Assembly: GCA_902785785.1 (NCBI GenBank) | Contig: CADAAA010000003.1 | Span: 62,001 to 126,000, forward strand | Reading direction: 5' to 3' | DNA: 64,000 nt | From: an uncultured Bacteroidia bacterium | GTDB taxonomy: Bacteria; Bacteroidota; Bacteroidia; Bacteroidales; UBA932 | In this document: in pieces, positions 35,931 through 46,134 of the stretch | Layout of the letters: every line of letters begins with the position of its first letter | How positions within the stretch are numbered: position 1 is the stretch's first letter | The notes under the pieces: generated by a model | What the model was told of the DNA's origin: nothing | Databases searched by the model: none | The model's input: the letters and a program-made list of their open reading frames with translations, nothing else | Program-made: the position numbers and the translations under genes

Positions 35931-38900
35931 ATGAAAAGTAGATTTTTCGCTTCTTTGATGCTACTGTTCCTTGGTTTGTCCGCGTTGGCGCAGACGGTAC
36001 GGATCACCGGTACCGTCACTGACAACGTCGGACCGGTCATCGGTGCGAGCGTCATGGAAATGGGCACCACAAACGGTGCTGTTACCGATTTGGACGGACA
36101 CTACTCCATTTCCGTGAGAAGGGGAGCGGTACTCCAGTTCTCGTCCATCGGTTATGCTACTCAGGAGGTGACGGTAGGTGACAGGACGGTCATCGATATC
36201 ACCCTTGCAGAAGACAGCGAATTCCTGGATGAGGTCGTAGTCGTCGGTTATGGTACCATGAAGAGGAGCGACCTTTCGGGCGCCTCGGTATCCATGAAGG
36301 AAGATGACCTCAAAGGTTCCATCATCACGAATCTCGACCAGTCCCTGCAGGGACGTGCCGCCGGCGTGACTGCGGTGCAGACCTCCGGCGCCCCGGGTTC
36401 CTCCTCGTCCATCCGCGTCCGCGGACAGGCTACCGTCAATGCCGGAGCAGAGCCTCTGTACGTCATTGACGGCGTCATCGTACAGGGCGGCGGCGGATCC
36501 GCATGGGACTACGGTCTCGGCGGCCTCGGAAACGGAAGGATCTCGACCATCTCCCCGCTCGCGACCCTCAACCCCTCGGATATCGTCAGCATGGAAATCC
36601 TCAAGGATGCTTCCGCAACGGCCATCTACGGCGCCCAGGGTGCCAACGGTGTCGTCCTCATCACCACCAAGCACGGTCGTGCGGGCGAGTCCAAGATCAC
36701 CTATGACGGAATGGTAGCCATGAGCCAGCAGAACGTCAGGATCGACATGCTCAACCTCCGCGAATGGGCTGAGTTCTACAATGATTTCGTCAAGTTGGGA
36801 GAGGCTTCCGCCAATTCATACTATGCCGATCCTTCACTTCTAGGCGCCGGTACCAACTGGCAGGATGAGGTATTCCGTACCGCCTTCCAGCATCAGCACC
36901 AGATCAGCGCCCAGGGCGGTAACGAGAAGGTCCAGTACTATGTATCCGGATCGTACATGAATCAGGAGGGAACGGTCATCGGAACCAACTTCGACCGTTT
37001 CAGCGTGCGTACCAACATCGACGCCCAGGTCAAGAAGTGGCTCAAGGTCGGCGTGAACGCCACCTATGCCGTCACTAATGACGACCTCAAGCTCGCAGAC
37101 GGCGGCGAGGGCCTTATTTTCCAGTCCCTCGGTACGCTTCCCGACATCCCGGTCTACGACATCGACGGCAATTATGCCACCGTGGTGCGTGAAGGCTATA
37201 CCTCTGCAAACCCTGTCGGCCTTGCCATGATCAATACCTATACCCTAGGGCGTGAGAAGCTCACCGGAAACATCTACGCCGACATCACTCCTTTCAAGCA
37301 TATCACTTGGAGGACCGAGATCGGTTTCGATTCCAGCAACTCCGAGAGTAATACTTTCAAGCCCACCTACATCCTCGGCGGCAAGGAGAACAAGACCAAC
37401 TCCATGTCCGTCCAGAAGAACGCCAGCCGTTACTGGCAGCTCAAGAACTACCTGACCTGGAGCCAGTCCTTCGGTGACCACGCTTTCACCGGAATGCTCG
37501 GCCAGGAGTGCTGGGAGTCCACCTGGAACTATCTCAGCGCATCCAATTCCAACCTGCCCGACAATATCGTCCGCAACCTCTCGAAGGCTACCGGAGACCC
37601 TACCGTCGGACATGGATTCGGCAGTTCCGCCATGGCTTCGTTCTTCACCCGTTGGACTTACAACTATGCTGACAGGTACCTTGCTACATACACGTACCGC
37701 TATGACGGTTCCTCCAACTTCGGCCCGGACAACCGCTGGGCGGGCTTCCACTCTCTGGCGGCCAGCTGGAAGTTCTCGAACGAGGCCTTCTTCCAGTCCC
37801 TCAGGAATGTCGTCAGCAACGGCAAGATCCGTATCGGCTGGGGCCAGACCGGTAACGCCAACATCGGCGGCGGTGCCTGGGAGGCTACCATCTATGATTC
37901 TTATTCCGCACTGGGTGACGCTCAGCGCCCTACCAACATCCCTAATACCGGTATCCACTGGGAGAAGCAGGAGCAGATCAACGTAGGTCTCGACCTCGGT
38001 TTCCTTGACAACAGGATCAACCTTACGATCGACGCTTATGACAAGAAGTCTTCCGACATGCTCATGTCGCTCGACCTCCCTTCTTATATGGGTACCAAGG
38101 GTAACAGCTCTTCAGCGCTCGCCGCTCCCAAGGGCAACTTCGGAACCATCGACAACAAGGGACTCGAGATCACCCTCAGCGGCTATCCCATCCAGAGGAA
38201 GGACTTCGAGTGGGAGAGCAACTTCCAGATCTCGTTCAACAAGAACAAGCTCGTCGCCCTCGACGGCTCGGCCAATGCCCAGCTCATCGGATACGGACAG
38301 TGGAACGACATCGTCAGCGTCACCGAGATCGGCCAGCCTCTCTATGGCTTCTACGGCTACAAGGTCGCGGGAGTGTACCAGGACTTCGAGGACATCCTCA
38401 ACAGCCCCAAGGCCGAGAAGTATCCTTCAGACGGAGTGTTCAACCGCAGCACTACGGTGTGGCCCGGTGACCTCAAGTTCGAGGATATCAACAACGACGG
38501 TGTCATCGATGAGAACGACCGCACCAACATCGGTTCCCCGCTCCCTCTGTTCACCTATGGCTGGACCAACACCTTCCGTTACAAGAACCTCGACCTGAGC
38601 ATCTTCTTCAACGGAACCTATGGCAACAAGGTGTTCAATTACAACCTCATGGGACAGGGCTACAACGGACTCTCCCACATGACCAGCTACTGGACCAACC
38701 AGCAGAAGATCGTCATGGAGAGGGCTCAGCTCGTTCCGGCGAACGGCGTCTATTCAGACTACTGGTATGATGACGTGAACAACGTCAAGGTCGCCAACCC
38801 CGGCGGCAGGATGCCGCGCATCACCACAGCCGACCCGAACGACAACGACCGCGTCAGCGACCGTTACATCGAGGACGGCTCGTACCTCCGCATCAAGAAC

Positions 38901-39128
38901 ATCACCCTCGGATACACCCTTCCGAGGAAGGTGCTCAGCAGATGGCAGATCGAGAATATACGCATCTACATGAACATCCAGAACCTCTACACCTTCACCA
39001 GGTACACCGGATATGACCCTGAGGTCGGAGCCAGCACCCAGGATGCCACCGGTATGACCTTCGGTGTGGACAACGGACGTTATCCTTCTCCTACCACTTA
39101 TTCCTGTGGCCTGAACATAACATTCTAA
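35931..39128 (+). CDS. SusC/RagA-type TonB-dependent glycan transporter
   Basis: Outer-membrane TonB-dependent importer of oligosaccharides and first gene of the locus. A signal peptide ends at LSALAQ. A carboxypeptidase-regulatory-like domain follows (about 22-100, VRITGTVTDNVGPVIGASV). The SusC-type linker EVVVVGYGTMKRSDLSGA leads to the plug (about 115-240), and the rest is a 22-strand barrel that ends in ...CGLNITF with terminal Phe. Length 1065 is normal. SusD follows 15 bp later. It is expected to form a lidded pedal-bin complex with that protein. Substrate is inferred from the GH26, GH130 and GH5 genes downstream. Confidence 0.96.
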   Translation: MKSRFFASLMLLFLGLSALAQTVRITGTVTDNVGPVIGASVMEMGTTNGAVTDLDGHYSISVRRGAVLQFSSIGYATQEVTVGDRTVIDITLAEDSEFLDEVVVVGYGTMKRSDLSGASVSMKEDDLKGSIITNLDQSLQGRAAGVTAVQTSGAPGSSSSIRVRGQATVNAGAEPLYVIDGVIVQGGGGSAWDYGLGGLGNGRISTISPLATLNPSDIVSMEILKDASATAIYGAQGANGVVLITTKHGRAGESKITYDGMVAMSQQNVRIDMLNLREWAEFYNDFVKLGEASANSYYADPSLLGAGTNWQDEVFRTAFQHQHQISAQGGNEKVQYYVSGSYMNQEGTVIGTNFDRFSVRTNIDAQVKKWLKVGVNATYAVTNDDLKLADGGEGLIFQSLGTLPDIPVYDIDGNYATVVREGYTSANPVGLAMINTYTLGREKLTGNIYADITPFKHITWRTEIGFDSSNSESNTFKPTYILGGKENKTNSMSVQKNASRYWQLKNYLTWSQSFGDHAFTGMLGQECWESTWNYLSASNSNLPDNIVRNLSKATGDPTVGHGFGSSAMASFFTRWTYNYADRYLATYTYRYDGSSNFGPDNRWAGFHSLAASWKFSNEAFFQSLRNVVSNGKIRIGWGQTGNANIGGGAWEATIYDSYSALGDAQRPTNIPNTGIHWEKQEQINVGLDLGFLDNRINLTIDAYDKKSSDMLMSLDLPSYMGTKGNSSSALAAPKGNFGTIDNKGLEITLSGYPIQRKDFEWESNFQISFNKNKLVALDGSANAQLIGYGQWNDIVSVTEIGQPLYGFYGYKVAGVYQDFEDILNSPKAEKYPSDGVFNRSTTVWPGDLKFEDINNDGVIDENDRTNIGSPLPLFTYGWTNTFRYKNLDLSIFFNGTYGNKVFNYNLMGQGYNGLSHMTSYWTNQQKIVMERAQLVPANGVYSDYWYDDVNNVKVANPGGRMPRITTADPNDNDRVSDRYIEDGSYLRIKNITLGYTLPRKVLSRWQIENIRIYMNIQNLYTFTRYTGYDPEVGASTQDATGMTFGVDNGRYPSPTTYSCGLNITF

Positions 39129-39143
39129 CGGGAGGATATGATT

Positions 39144-40916
39144 ATGAAGAAATTTATTGGAATTATAGCACTTGCGGTATCGGTCTTCGGCGCAGTTTCA
39201 TGCGAGGACTTCCTCAACCGTCCTTCCGAAGACAGCTACGTGGTCGACGGGTTCTACAAGAACGACGACCAGTGCATCATGGGTGTCAACTACCTGTACA
39301 CCGGACCTTGGAGCGATGTAACCCGCTTCTATGTCTACGATACCGAGTACATGAGCGGAAACGTATGGACCGGAAACAATCCTTACACCACCCTCACTGT
39401 GAACGGTACTGACCAGGAGCTCAAGGACATGTCCGCTTCTCTCTGGTCCATCAACGCGCATTGCAACACTGTGATCAACAACCTTCTCGGTTCGTCCGGC
39501 GCGTCCCAGGGCATCATCAACCAGTGCATCGGCGAATGCCTTGCCTGGAAGGCCATGGCCTATTTCTTCCTCGTGAGGAACTTCGGTGACGTGCCTATCG
39601 TGCATGACAATACCTCCATCATCAAGGAAGGCACCTACAACGAGCTTCAGAAAGTGGACAAGGCCGATGTGTACGAATACATCATCCTTACCCTCGAGAA
39701 AGCGATGGAGATGCTTCCCAAGAATCCCTATATAGGCCAGTACAACAGGATCGACTACTATGCTGCCGAAGGACTTCTCGCCAAGGTATATCTTACCAAG
39801 GCCGGAGTTTCCGGATCGCTTGACAGCTCCGACCTCTCCAAGGCCCTCAGCTATGCGGAGGATGTCATCAACAACTCGGGACGTACTCTTACTCCTGCTT
39901 ACTCCGACGTGTTCCGCATCAGTCCCGCCGTTTACCAGCAGACCGGTGAGGCCCTGTTCTCATGGCTGTGGCAGGCCAAAGTCGAGATGTGGTGTACCCA
40001 GAGCTACATGCAGAACGATGTAGGTCTCGTAGGCTTCTCCGAGGAGAACAACTGGGGAGACTGGAAGGGCCCTTCGATCGACCTGCAGGACGCTTTCGGC
40101 GTATCCGCCATCGAGAATCCCCAGTCCCGTGCCGACAAGGATGACCGCCGCAAGGTCACTATGATGATGTTCGGCGACCAGTACGATTATTTCTGGAAGG
40201 ACAAGGGTGGATTCGATCTCTACCGATTCTTCTATGACAAGAGCTACGGCCTTGGATCCGACAACCCCAACATCTCCAACCAGAACTGGGGCTGCTCGAC
40301 CGGAGCCTTCTACGGCAAGCACATCTACGGTGATTACCAGGACCATATCGACGGGACCGGTGTCGTGCCTCACCAGCAGTACAACCAGCTTCCCACTCAT
40401 ATCCTGAGACTTTCAGACATCTATCTCGTAGCGGCTGAGTCCGCGTTCCTCACCGGCGATACCGGCAAGGCCAAGACTTATGTCAATGCAGTCCGCACGC
40501 GTGCGAATGCAACTCCCGTGGATGAGGTGACCTATGATACCATCTGGAAGGAGCGCCGTCTCGAGCTCGCTCTCGAGGGCGACAGGTGGTACGACTATGT
40601 CCGCCGTGCATACTATGATGTCGATGCCTGCATCGCTGACCTCAAGTCCCAGCGCAGGGGACATTGGGAGGGAGGCATTGACGGCGTCTACAAGAACTTC
40701 GTCACCGACAGCGAAGGCAATTACGGCGGTCCCGCCACCAATGCATGGGATGCCAGTGCCATCACTTATTCCGGAGACAACGACCTTGTCGATGTGAAGC
40801 CGTCCATGTTCACCGTCCCGATGCCTACCGAGGACGTGGTCGCCAACCCCAATATGGCTTCCACCGCCCCTTCCATCCATGTGAATGTACGCGAGGAATA
40901 CTCTTATGACTTTTAA
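39144..40916 (+). CDS. SusD/RagB-type surface glycan-binding lipoprotein
   Basis: Outer-surface lipoprotein that binds glycan and acts as lid on the SusC barrel. MKKFIGIIALAVSVFGAVSCEDFL has a lipobox with the Cys followed by acidic residues, the Bacteroidota surface-export signal. The ATG at 39144 is favoured over 39138 because GGAGGA lies 7 bp before it. The SusD TPR-like core is visible, for example in IGECLAWKAMAYFFLVRNFGDVPIV and in the C-terminal WKERRLELALEGDRWYDYVR. Length 590 is typical. Confidence 0.95.
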   Translation: MKKFIGIIALAVSVFGAVSCEDFLNRPSEDSYVVDGFYKNDDQCIMGVNYLYTGPWSDVTRFYVYDTEYMSGNVWTGNNPYTTLTVNGTDQELKDMSASLWSINAHCNTVINNLLGSSGASQGIINQCIGECLAWKAMAYFFLVRNFGDVPIVHDNTSIIKEGTYNELQKVDKADVYEYIILTLEKAMEMLPKNPYIGQYNRIDYYAAEGLLAKVYLTKAGVSGSLDSSDLSKALSYAEDVINNSGRTLTPAYSDVFRISPAVYQQTGEALFSWLWQAKVEMWCTQSYMQNDVGLVGFSEENNWGDWKGPSIDLQDAFGVSAIENPQSRADKDDRRKVTMMMFGDQYDYFWKDKGGFDLYRFFYDKSYGLGSDNPNISNQNWGCSTGAFYGKHIYGDYQDHIDGTGVVPHQQYNQLPTHILRLSDIYLVAAESAFLTGDTGKAKTYVNAVRTRANATPVDEVTYDTIWKERRLELALEGDRWYDYVRRAYYDVDACIADLKSQRRGHWEGGIDGVYKNFVTDSEGNYGGPATNAWDASAITYSGDNDLVDVKPSMFTVPMPTEDVVANPNMASTAPSIHVNVREEYSYDF

Positions 40917-40928
40917 TCCGAACCAGCA

Positions 40929-42230
40929 ATGAAACAGTTCATCAAACATATCACAGGCATAATCGGAGCGGTCATCCTGGCCGGCAGCCTTTCCTCCTGC
41001 GAGAGGTACGACTACCCCGACCGTTTCCGTGCCACCGAAGGACTGCCTACCGTCAGCTATGTGCGGTATGCGGACAAGGATGTTTTCATTGATCAGGCGT
41101 TCATGGACGAGATCCTGTGCATCGTGGGTACAAACCTCAGGAGTGTGCATGACATCTATTTCAACGACCAGAAGGCCATTATCAATACCAGCTACATCAC
41201 TGATAACACGCTCATCGTGTCCGTTCCCAACACCCAGGCCACGGAAGTCACCAACAAGCTGTATCTCTACAACAAGGCAGGTGAATGCGTGGATTATTCC
41301 TTCAAGGTGCTTCCTCCCGTCCCGAAGGTTCTCGCCATGTCCAATGAATGGGCCAAGGAGGGCGAGACTGTCACCCTCACCGGAAAGTATTTCATGGATG
41401 TCCAGAGTGTCGCCATGCCGGGAGCGGAAGTGACCGACTTCACTGTCGACGACAGCGAGCACATCTCGTTCAAGGTCCCTGCTGGCGCTACTGCCGGCCC
41501 CGTCTCCGTGACGACCGCTTCCGGCTCCGCCAACAGTTCCTTCCAGTATCTCGACCAGCGCAACATGCTCTTCGACTTCGACGGTCTCCGTGGAGGTTTC
41601 GCTACCGGTAACGGATGGCGCGCCCCTGCCACAGGCCATCTTCACAACCCCGGCGACGACGCATTTGACGCCGTTGACGGCTCGTATCTGTGGCTTGGCG
41701 GACAGGACGGAGGTCTCAAGGCTGACTGCTTCGGCGTCTGGGGAGAGGATCCCTACTCCTTCGACTATTGGAACAGCACCGATCCCGCATCGTCCGTTCC
41801 TCCGCTCAACACCCTCCCGACCTTCTCTTCCTACATCAAGAAGTATGGTGTCGGCGGCCTCGCCCTCAAGTTCGAGTGCTATGTCCCGACTTCCAACCCC
41901 TGGAAGACCTGCTCGATGATGCTCATGTTCACCAACAGCTCCGTCGTGTCCAACGAGAATATGACCAACGCCTATTTCTCCGACGAGTCAGTTCCCCGCG
42001 GGCTATGGACGCCTTGGCAGGCTACCGGTTCCTATGATACCGGAGACAAGTGGGTGACCGTCAGCATTCCGCTGTCCGAGTTCACTATGACCCACGCCGG
42101 TACCACCTGCGCCACCAAGTTCGACAGCAGCTGTCTGGAAGGCTTCGCCCTCTTCGTATGGGGCGGTTATTCCGGCGCCGACTGCGATCCTGTCATCGCT
42201 GTGGACCATATCCGTGTTGTACCTATGTAA
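40929..42230 (+). CDS. Surface glycan-binding protein (SGBP-B-like, TIG plus C-terminal binding domain)
   Basis: Lipoprotein (GSLSSCERYD) placed directly after susD, where SGBPs are encoded. Two Ig-like TIG domains (about 40-130 and 131-210) act as a spacer. The C-terminal part (about 215-433) matches the glycan-binding domain of SGBP-B proteins known from xyloglucan loci, with many Trp residues (GNGWRAP, YLWLGG, SFDYWN, GLWTPWQATG) suited to stacking on sugars. It would hold polysaccharide at the cell surface near the SusCD complex. The glycan specificity is inferred from the locus. Confidence 0.88.
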   Translation: MKQFIKHITGIIGAVILAGSLSSCERYDYPDRFRATEGLPTVSYVRYADKDVFIDQAFMDEILCIVGTNLRSVHDIYFNDQKAIINTSYITDNTLIVSVPNTQATEVTNKLYLYNKAGECVDYSFKVLPPVPKVLAMSNEWAKEGETVTLTGKYFMDVQSVAMPGAEVTDFTVDDSEHISFKVPAGATAGPVSVTTASGSANSSFQYLDQRNMLFDFDGLRGGFATGNGWRAPATGHLHNPGDDAFDAVDGSYLWLGGQDGGLKADCFGVWGEDPYSFDYWNSTDPASSVPPLNTLPTFSSYIKKYGVGGLALKFECYVPTSNPWKTCSMMLMFTNSSVVSNENMTNAYFSDESVPRGLWTPWQATGSYDTGDKWVTVSIPLSEFTMTHAGTTCATKFDSSCLEGFALFVWGGYSGADCDPVIAVDHIRVVPM

Positions 42231-42237
42231 TCCTTAA

Positions 42238-44601
42238 ATGAAGAACGTTATGAACAGAATATTCAAGTTCTCCGTCATGGCCGTGGCCGCCATCCTGGCG
42301 TTCAGCGGCTGCCAGCACGAGGAGATCAGCACTGACCAGTACAGTGACGGAAGCCTCGCCTTGAGCGCGTTCTCGCCCAATCCGGTTTACCGTGGCGGTG
42401 AAATCACCATCATCGGCAGCAACCTGGACCAGGTGTCGCAGGTCATAGTCCCCGGTGTGGAGCCCATCACCAACTTCACGGTGTCCGGCTCCGGCCGCGA
42501 GTGCAAGCTGGTATTCACCGTCCCCGTTGACGGACCGGTAGAGGGCGTGATCGCCATCGTGGGCAAGGACGGTACCAAGATCCAGTCCCTTGCCGAGCTT
42601 ACCTATACCGAGCCTATAGTGTTCACGTCGTTCAGCCCCGCATCCGCGATGCCCGGCGACGTGCTGACCATCAAGGGTGACTATCTCAACCTTGTCATGG
42701 AGGTCATCTTCGAGGGTGGCGCGTACGTGACGGATTTCGTCTCGCAGTCGCGCTACGAACTCAAGGTCGCCGTTCCTTCCAAAGCCATCTCCGGCCGTCT
42801 CATCGTCGGTGATTCCGATGAGGTGCTCGACCCCGACAAGGTGGCGAACAAGGTCTATTCCGAGGACGAGCTCGAGATCGGTGACCCTACTGTCAGCGGT
42901 CTTGAGGTCTCCGTCGCCAAGCCCGGAGAAGACGCGGTCATTTCCGGGGAGTATCTGGACATGGTCCAGAAAGTGGTCTTCGCTGACGGTGTGGAGGTTA
43001 CCGACTTCACCGTCTCTTCCGACGGGACTACGCTCACCGTTGCGATCCCTGCGACGGCCAAGACCGGCGACGTTGTCGCGGTCGACTATGCCGGCAAGGA
43101 GTTCACTGCCGGTTCCATCTCATTGGTCCAGCCCGGTGCTCTCATCGCCTCTCCCGATCCTGTGAAGGCTGGGGAGGACCTTACCATCAGCGGCGATGAC
43201 CTCGATGTTGTCACTACCGTTACCTTCCCCGGTGCGGGCGAGGGCTCGTTCTACTACGATGAGGACAAGGGCATCGTCACCACCGTCCCTGCGACGGCCA
43301 CCGAAGGTGACATCACCCTTGGCATGGCCAACGGCGATGCCGTGTCCGTGACATACACCCTCGTGCATCCTACCGTCACCGAGGTAGCTCCGACCGAGCT
43401 GATGGCAGGCGGTGAGATCATCGTCAAGGGAACCGACCTCGACCTCGTCTCCAAGGCTACCCTCGGCGGCAAGGAGGTAGGAGTCGAGTTCGCGGACGAT
43501 GTCCTCAAGCTCTTGACTTCCAATACTTCCGTATCCGGTAAGATCGTCCTTACCCTCGCCAACGGCGAAACTGTCGAACCTGAAGAGACCATCACCCTCA
43601 GCTACGATTCGTTCATCATTGTCAATGAACTGCCTGCGGCTGAGCACATCGGAGCGCTCGTCACCATGAAGGGCGAGAACTTCATGATGATCGAGAACAT
43701 CTTCATCGGCGAGCAGAAAGTCACCGGTTATGTCAAGCGCGAGGACGGCGAGATCCAGTTTACCATGCCTTATAACAAGGTGGGCGTGTATCCCGTTTAC
43801 TTCGACCTCTTCAACGGTGACCGTGAGACCTGCCCCAGCTCCATCGAGGTGCAGCTTGAGCAGAATATCACCGTCATCTGGGAAGGCTATGAGGACATGG
43901 GCTCCTGGAGCAACCAGCCTTACCTCGGTGACGAGAATGCATTTGTCAATGCCGGCCTCCTGGTGGGTGACAAGGTCCGCGTATACTACTCTCCTCTCGC
44001 TGAATGGTATCAGATCCAGGTGTACGGCGGTCACTGGGACGGCATGTCCTTCGAGGAACTCGGATGGAGCAATACCATATCGCCCGATACCATCCCTTCG
44101 TACTGCGGATATTTCGAGTTCACCGTGACTCCCACCATCCTCGGCCAACTCTGCAATCCTCAGGGCTGGGGCGGAGCCCTTCTGACCCAGGGTGAGGGCG
44201 CTGCCGTGACTATGGTCACGATGATCCACGAGATCCCTCAGGAGAAGACCCTCTGGGAGGGAAGCGAGGATCTCGGCAGCTGGAGCAACCAGCCTTACTT
44301 CGGCGCGGAAGGAGCTCTCGTGGAGATGGGCGTCAAGGTAGGTGACCTCATGCGCATCTACTTCACCCCGACCGCTGACTGGTGGCAGATCCAGATCTTC
44401 GACGGCCACTGGGGAGCAGTCTCCATCGACGAGATCGGTGGCGGACAGACCGCCAATCCCGATACCACGACTGCCACGAGCTGTCTCGAGTTCGTGCTGA
44501 CCGAAGCCCTGTACAACCAGTTCACTGGTATCCAGGGTTGGGGAGGTACGCTTCTCTGCCAGGGTGAGAGTGCAATCATCACAAGGATAGCTATACTTTA
44601 A
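42238..44601 (+). CDS. Surface glycan-binding protein with six TIG-like repeats and two C-terminal modules
   Basis: Lipoprotein (LAFSGCQHEE) of 787 residues, probably the outermost glycan-binding arm of the locus. Residues about 36-540 form six consecutive TIG/Ig-like domains, each with a GGxIxIxGxxLDxVxxV-type opening, giving a long rod. The last 245 residues are two tandem copies of an approximately 120-residue module (about 543-665 and 669-787). Each carries LWEG..DLGSWSNQPY, VGD..R.Y..P...W.QIQ....HW and QGWGG..L.QGE. These look like carbohydrate-binding beta-sandwiches, but I cannot match them to a named CBM family. A terminator follows the gene. Confidence 0.85.
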   Translation: MKNVMNRIFKFSVMAVAAILAFSGCQHEEISTDQYSDGSLALSAFSPNPVYRGGEITIIGSNLDQVSQVIVPGVEPITNFTVSGSGRECKLVFTVPVDGPVEGVIAIVGKDGTKIQSLAELTYTEPIVFTSFSPASAMPGDVLTIKGDYLNLVMEVIFEGGAYVTDFVSQSRYELKVAVPSKAISGRLIVGDSDEVLDPDKVANKVYSEDELEIGDPTVSGLEVSVAKPGEDAVISGEYLDMVQKVVFADGVEVTDFTVSSDGTTLTVAIPATAKTGDVVAVDYAGKEFTAGSISLVQPGALIASPDPVKAGEDLTISGDDLDVVTTVTFPGAGEGSFYYDEDKGIVTTVPATATEGDITLGMANGDAVSVTYTLVHPTVTEVAPTELMAGGEIIVKGTDLDLVSKATLGGKEVGVEFADDVLKLLTSNTSVSGKIVLTLANGETVEPEETITLSYDSFIIVNELPAAEHIGALVTMKGENFMMIENIFIGEQKVTGYVKREDGEIQFTMPYNKVGVYPVYFDLFNGDRETCPSSIEVQLEQNITVIWEGYEDMGSWSNQPYLGDENAFVNAGLLVGDKVRVYYSPLAEWYQIQVYGGHWDGMSFEELGWSNTISPDTIPSYCGYFEFTVTPTILGQLCNPQGWGGALLTQGEGAAVTMVTMIHEIPQEKTLWEGSEDLGSWSNQPYFGAEGALVEMGVKVGDLMRIYFTPTADWWQIQIFDGHWGAVSIDEIGGGQTANPDTTTATSCLEFVLTEALYNQFTGIQGWGGTLLCQGESAIITRIAIL

Positions 44602-44607
44602 TCCAAC

Positions 44608-44642
44608 GAGGGCGGTGGTACTACTGCCACCGCCCTCTTTTA
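44608..44642 (+). terminator. Internal terminator within the utilisation locus
   Basis: GAGGGCGGTGG pairs with CCACCGCCCTC around a short loop and is followed by TTTTATTT. It separates the binding/import genes from the enzyme genes. Confidence 0.85.
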
Positions 44643-44649
44643 TTTAACC

Positions 44650-46134
44650 ATGATTTCTTGCAGGCAGTTTTTTGTTTTGTTTCCGCTTGTGCTGCTCCTC
44701 TTTTCCTGTGGAGGCGGCGCTGAGGTGGAACAGCCCGCTGAGCCGGCTCCGAAGCTGGTGTCCACCGACCCGGCGAACGGCGTCACGGGCCTGAAGGGCA
44801 CTACCCTTTCCGTGGTTTTCAAGATGGACCAGAACGTCAAGGTGACGGCGGCCAACAGCAAGCGTGTCACCGTGAGCGGAGGGGCTTCGGTCTCCTCGGT
44901 CAACGCTTACAATACCGATGTTACGGTCAATCTGGAAGGCCTTGAGAAAGGCGAAACATATACCGTCACCATACCGGCAGGCGCCATCGAGGGCTTCAAG
45001 ACCAATCAGGAAAGCGCCTCCGAGGTCTCCGTGACCTTCACCATGGTCGAGCCTGAGAAGCATTACGGACGTACGCCGGCGGCCGCACTGAGCAATCCGA
45101 AAGCCACTGCGCAAGCGGCCGCGGTCTACTCATACCTGCTTTCCAACTATGGCTCGAAGACCATCTCCGGGGCTATGGGAGGCACTGCCTGGGAGACATC
45201 ATATACGGACATGATAGGAGAACAGACGGGCATCTATCCTGCCATCGTCGGGTTCGACTACATATTCAACAACTGGGCTGACAGGAAGAGCGAGTGGTCG
45301 GGCAGGCCCGACTATACTGACATCACGCCTGTCAGGGATGCCTGGAACGCCCGCAACATCATCCAGATAGGATGGCACTGGTGCGTTCCCGCTACGACTG
45401 AGGATGCGTTCGACACCTCGGGCGGTAAGAGATACATCGACAGCTACTCGTACAACACCAGGGCATTCGGTGTCAGGAACGCCCTCAAGGAAGGTACATG
45501 GCAGAATGCCGAGATGAAGAAGCAGCTGAAGCAGATTGCCGGATTCCTCAAGCTTCTTCAGGACGCCGGAATAGCAGTCCTGTGGAGACCTCTCCACGAG
45601 GCCGCCGGAGACTATACCTGGGGAGCATGGTTCTGGTGGGGTTACGACGGCGCCGAGGCATGTAAGGAACTTTGGAGATACATGTACAGGGAGTTCACCG
45701 GAACCTACGGACTGAACAACCTTATCTGGGTATGGACTGTCCAGTCCTCCGATACCGGCAAGCCGGCATCTGTCGAAAAACTGATGGAGTGGTACCCCGG
45801 TGACGAATATGTAGACATAGTCGGTGCTGACCTCTATGTCGCGAAGAATACCACCCAGTCCAATGTGTTCCAGCTTGTAAACGATTCTGTCAAGGGCAAC
45901 AAGATGGTGGTCCTCAGCGAGTTCGGAAACCTCCTGGACATTGACGGATATTTCTCAGAAGATGCCCCTTGGGGATATTTCATGAACTGGTGCAACTTCG
46001 AGAATGGATCACCAGTGTTCTGGTGCAAGAACGCAGACGGCACTTATTCGTGGAACAATACCGCCGCCGACTGGAAGGCGGCCTTGTCCAACAAGCATAC
46101 GATTAACCGGAAGGATGTCCCTTCTTTCAAATGA
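44650..46134 (+). CDS. GH26 beta-mannanase lipoprotein with N-terminal Ig-like domain
   Basis: Retaining endo-beta-1,4-mannanase, probably on the cell surface. The lipobox is LLFSCGGG. An Ig-like domain of about 105 residues (about 34-140, KLVSTDPANGVTGLKGTTLS) is shared with the GH5 protein downstream. The GH26 catalytic domain follows, with acid/base E317 in LWRPLHEAAGDYTWGAWFWW and nucleophile E424 in VVLSEFGN. Length 494 fits a two-domain enzyme. Its stop overlaps the next start (ATGA), so both are coupled. Confidence 0.93.
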   Translation: MISCRQFFVLFPLVLLLFSCGGGAEVEQPAEPAPKLVSTDPANGVTGLKGTTLSVVFKMDQNVKVTAANSKRVTVSGGASVSSVNAYNTDVTVNLEGLEKGETYTVTIPAGAIEGFKTNQESASEVSVTFTMVEPEKHYGRTPAAALSNPKATAQAAAVYSYLLSNYGSKTISGAMGGTAWETSYTDMIGEQTGIYPAIVGFDYIFNNWADRKSEWSGRPDYTDITPVRDAWNARNIIQIGWHWCVPATTEDAFDTSGGKRYIDSYSYNTRAFGVRNALKEGTWQNAEMKKQLKQIAGFLKLLQDAGIAVLWRPLHEAAGDYTWGAWFWWGYDGAEACKELWRYMYREFTGTYGLNNLIWVWTVQSSDTGKPASVEKLMEWYPGDEYVDIVGADLYVAKNTTQSNVFQLVNDSVKGNKMVVLSEFGNLLDIDGYFSEDAPWGYFMNWCNFENGSPVFWCKNADGTYSWNNTAADWKAALSNKHTINRKDVPSFK

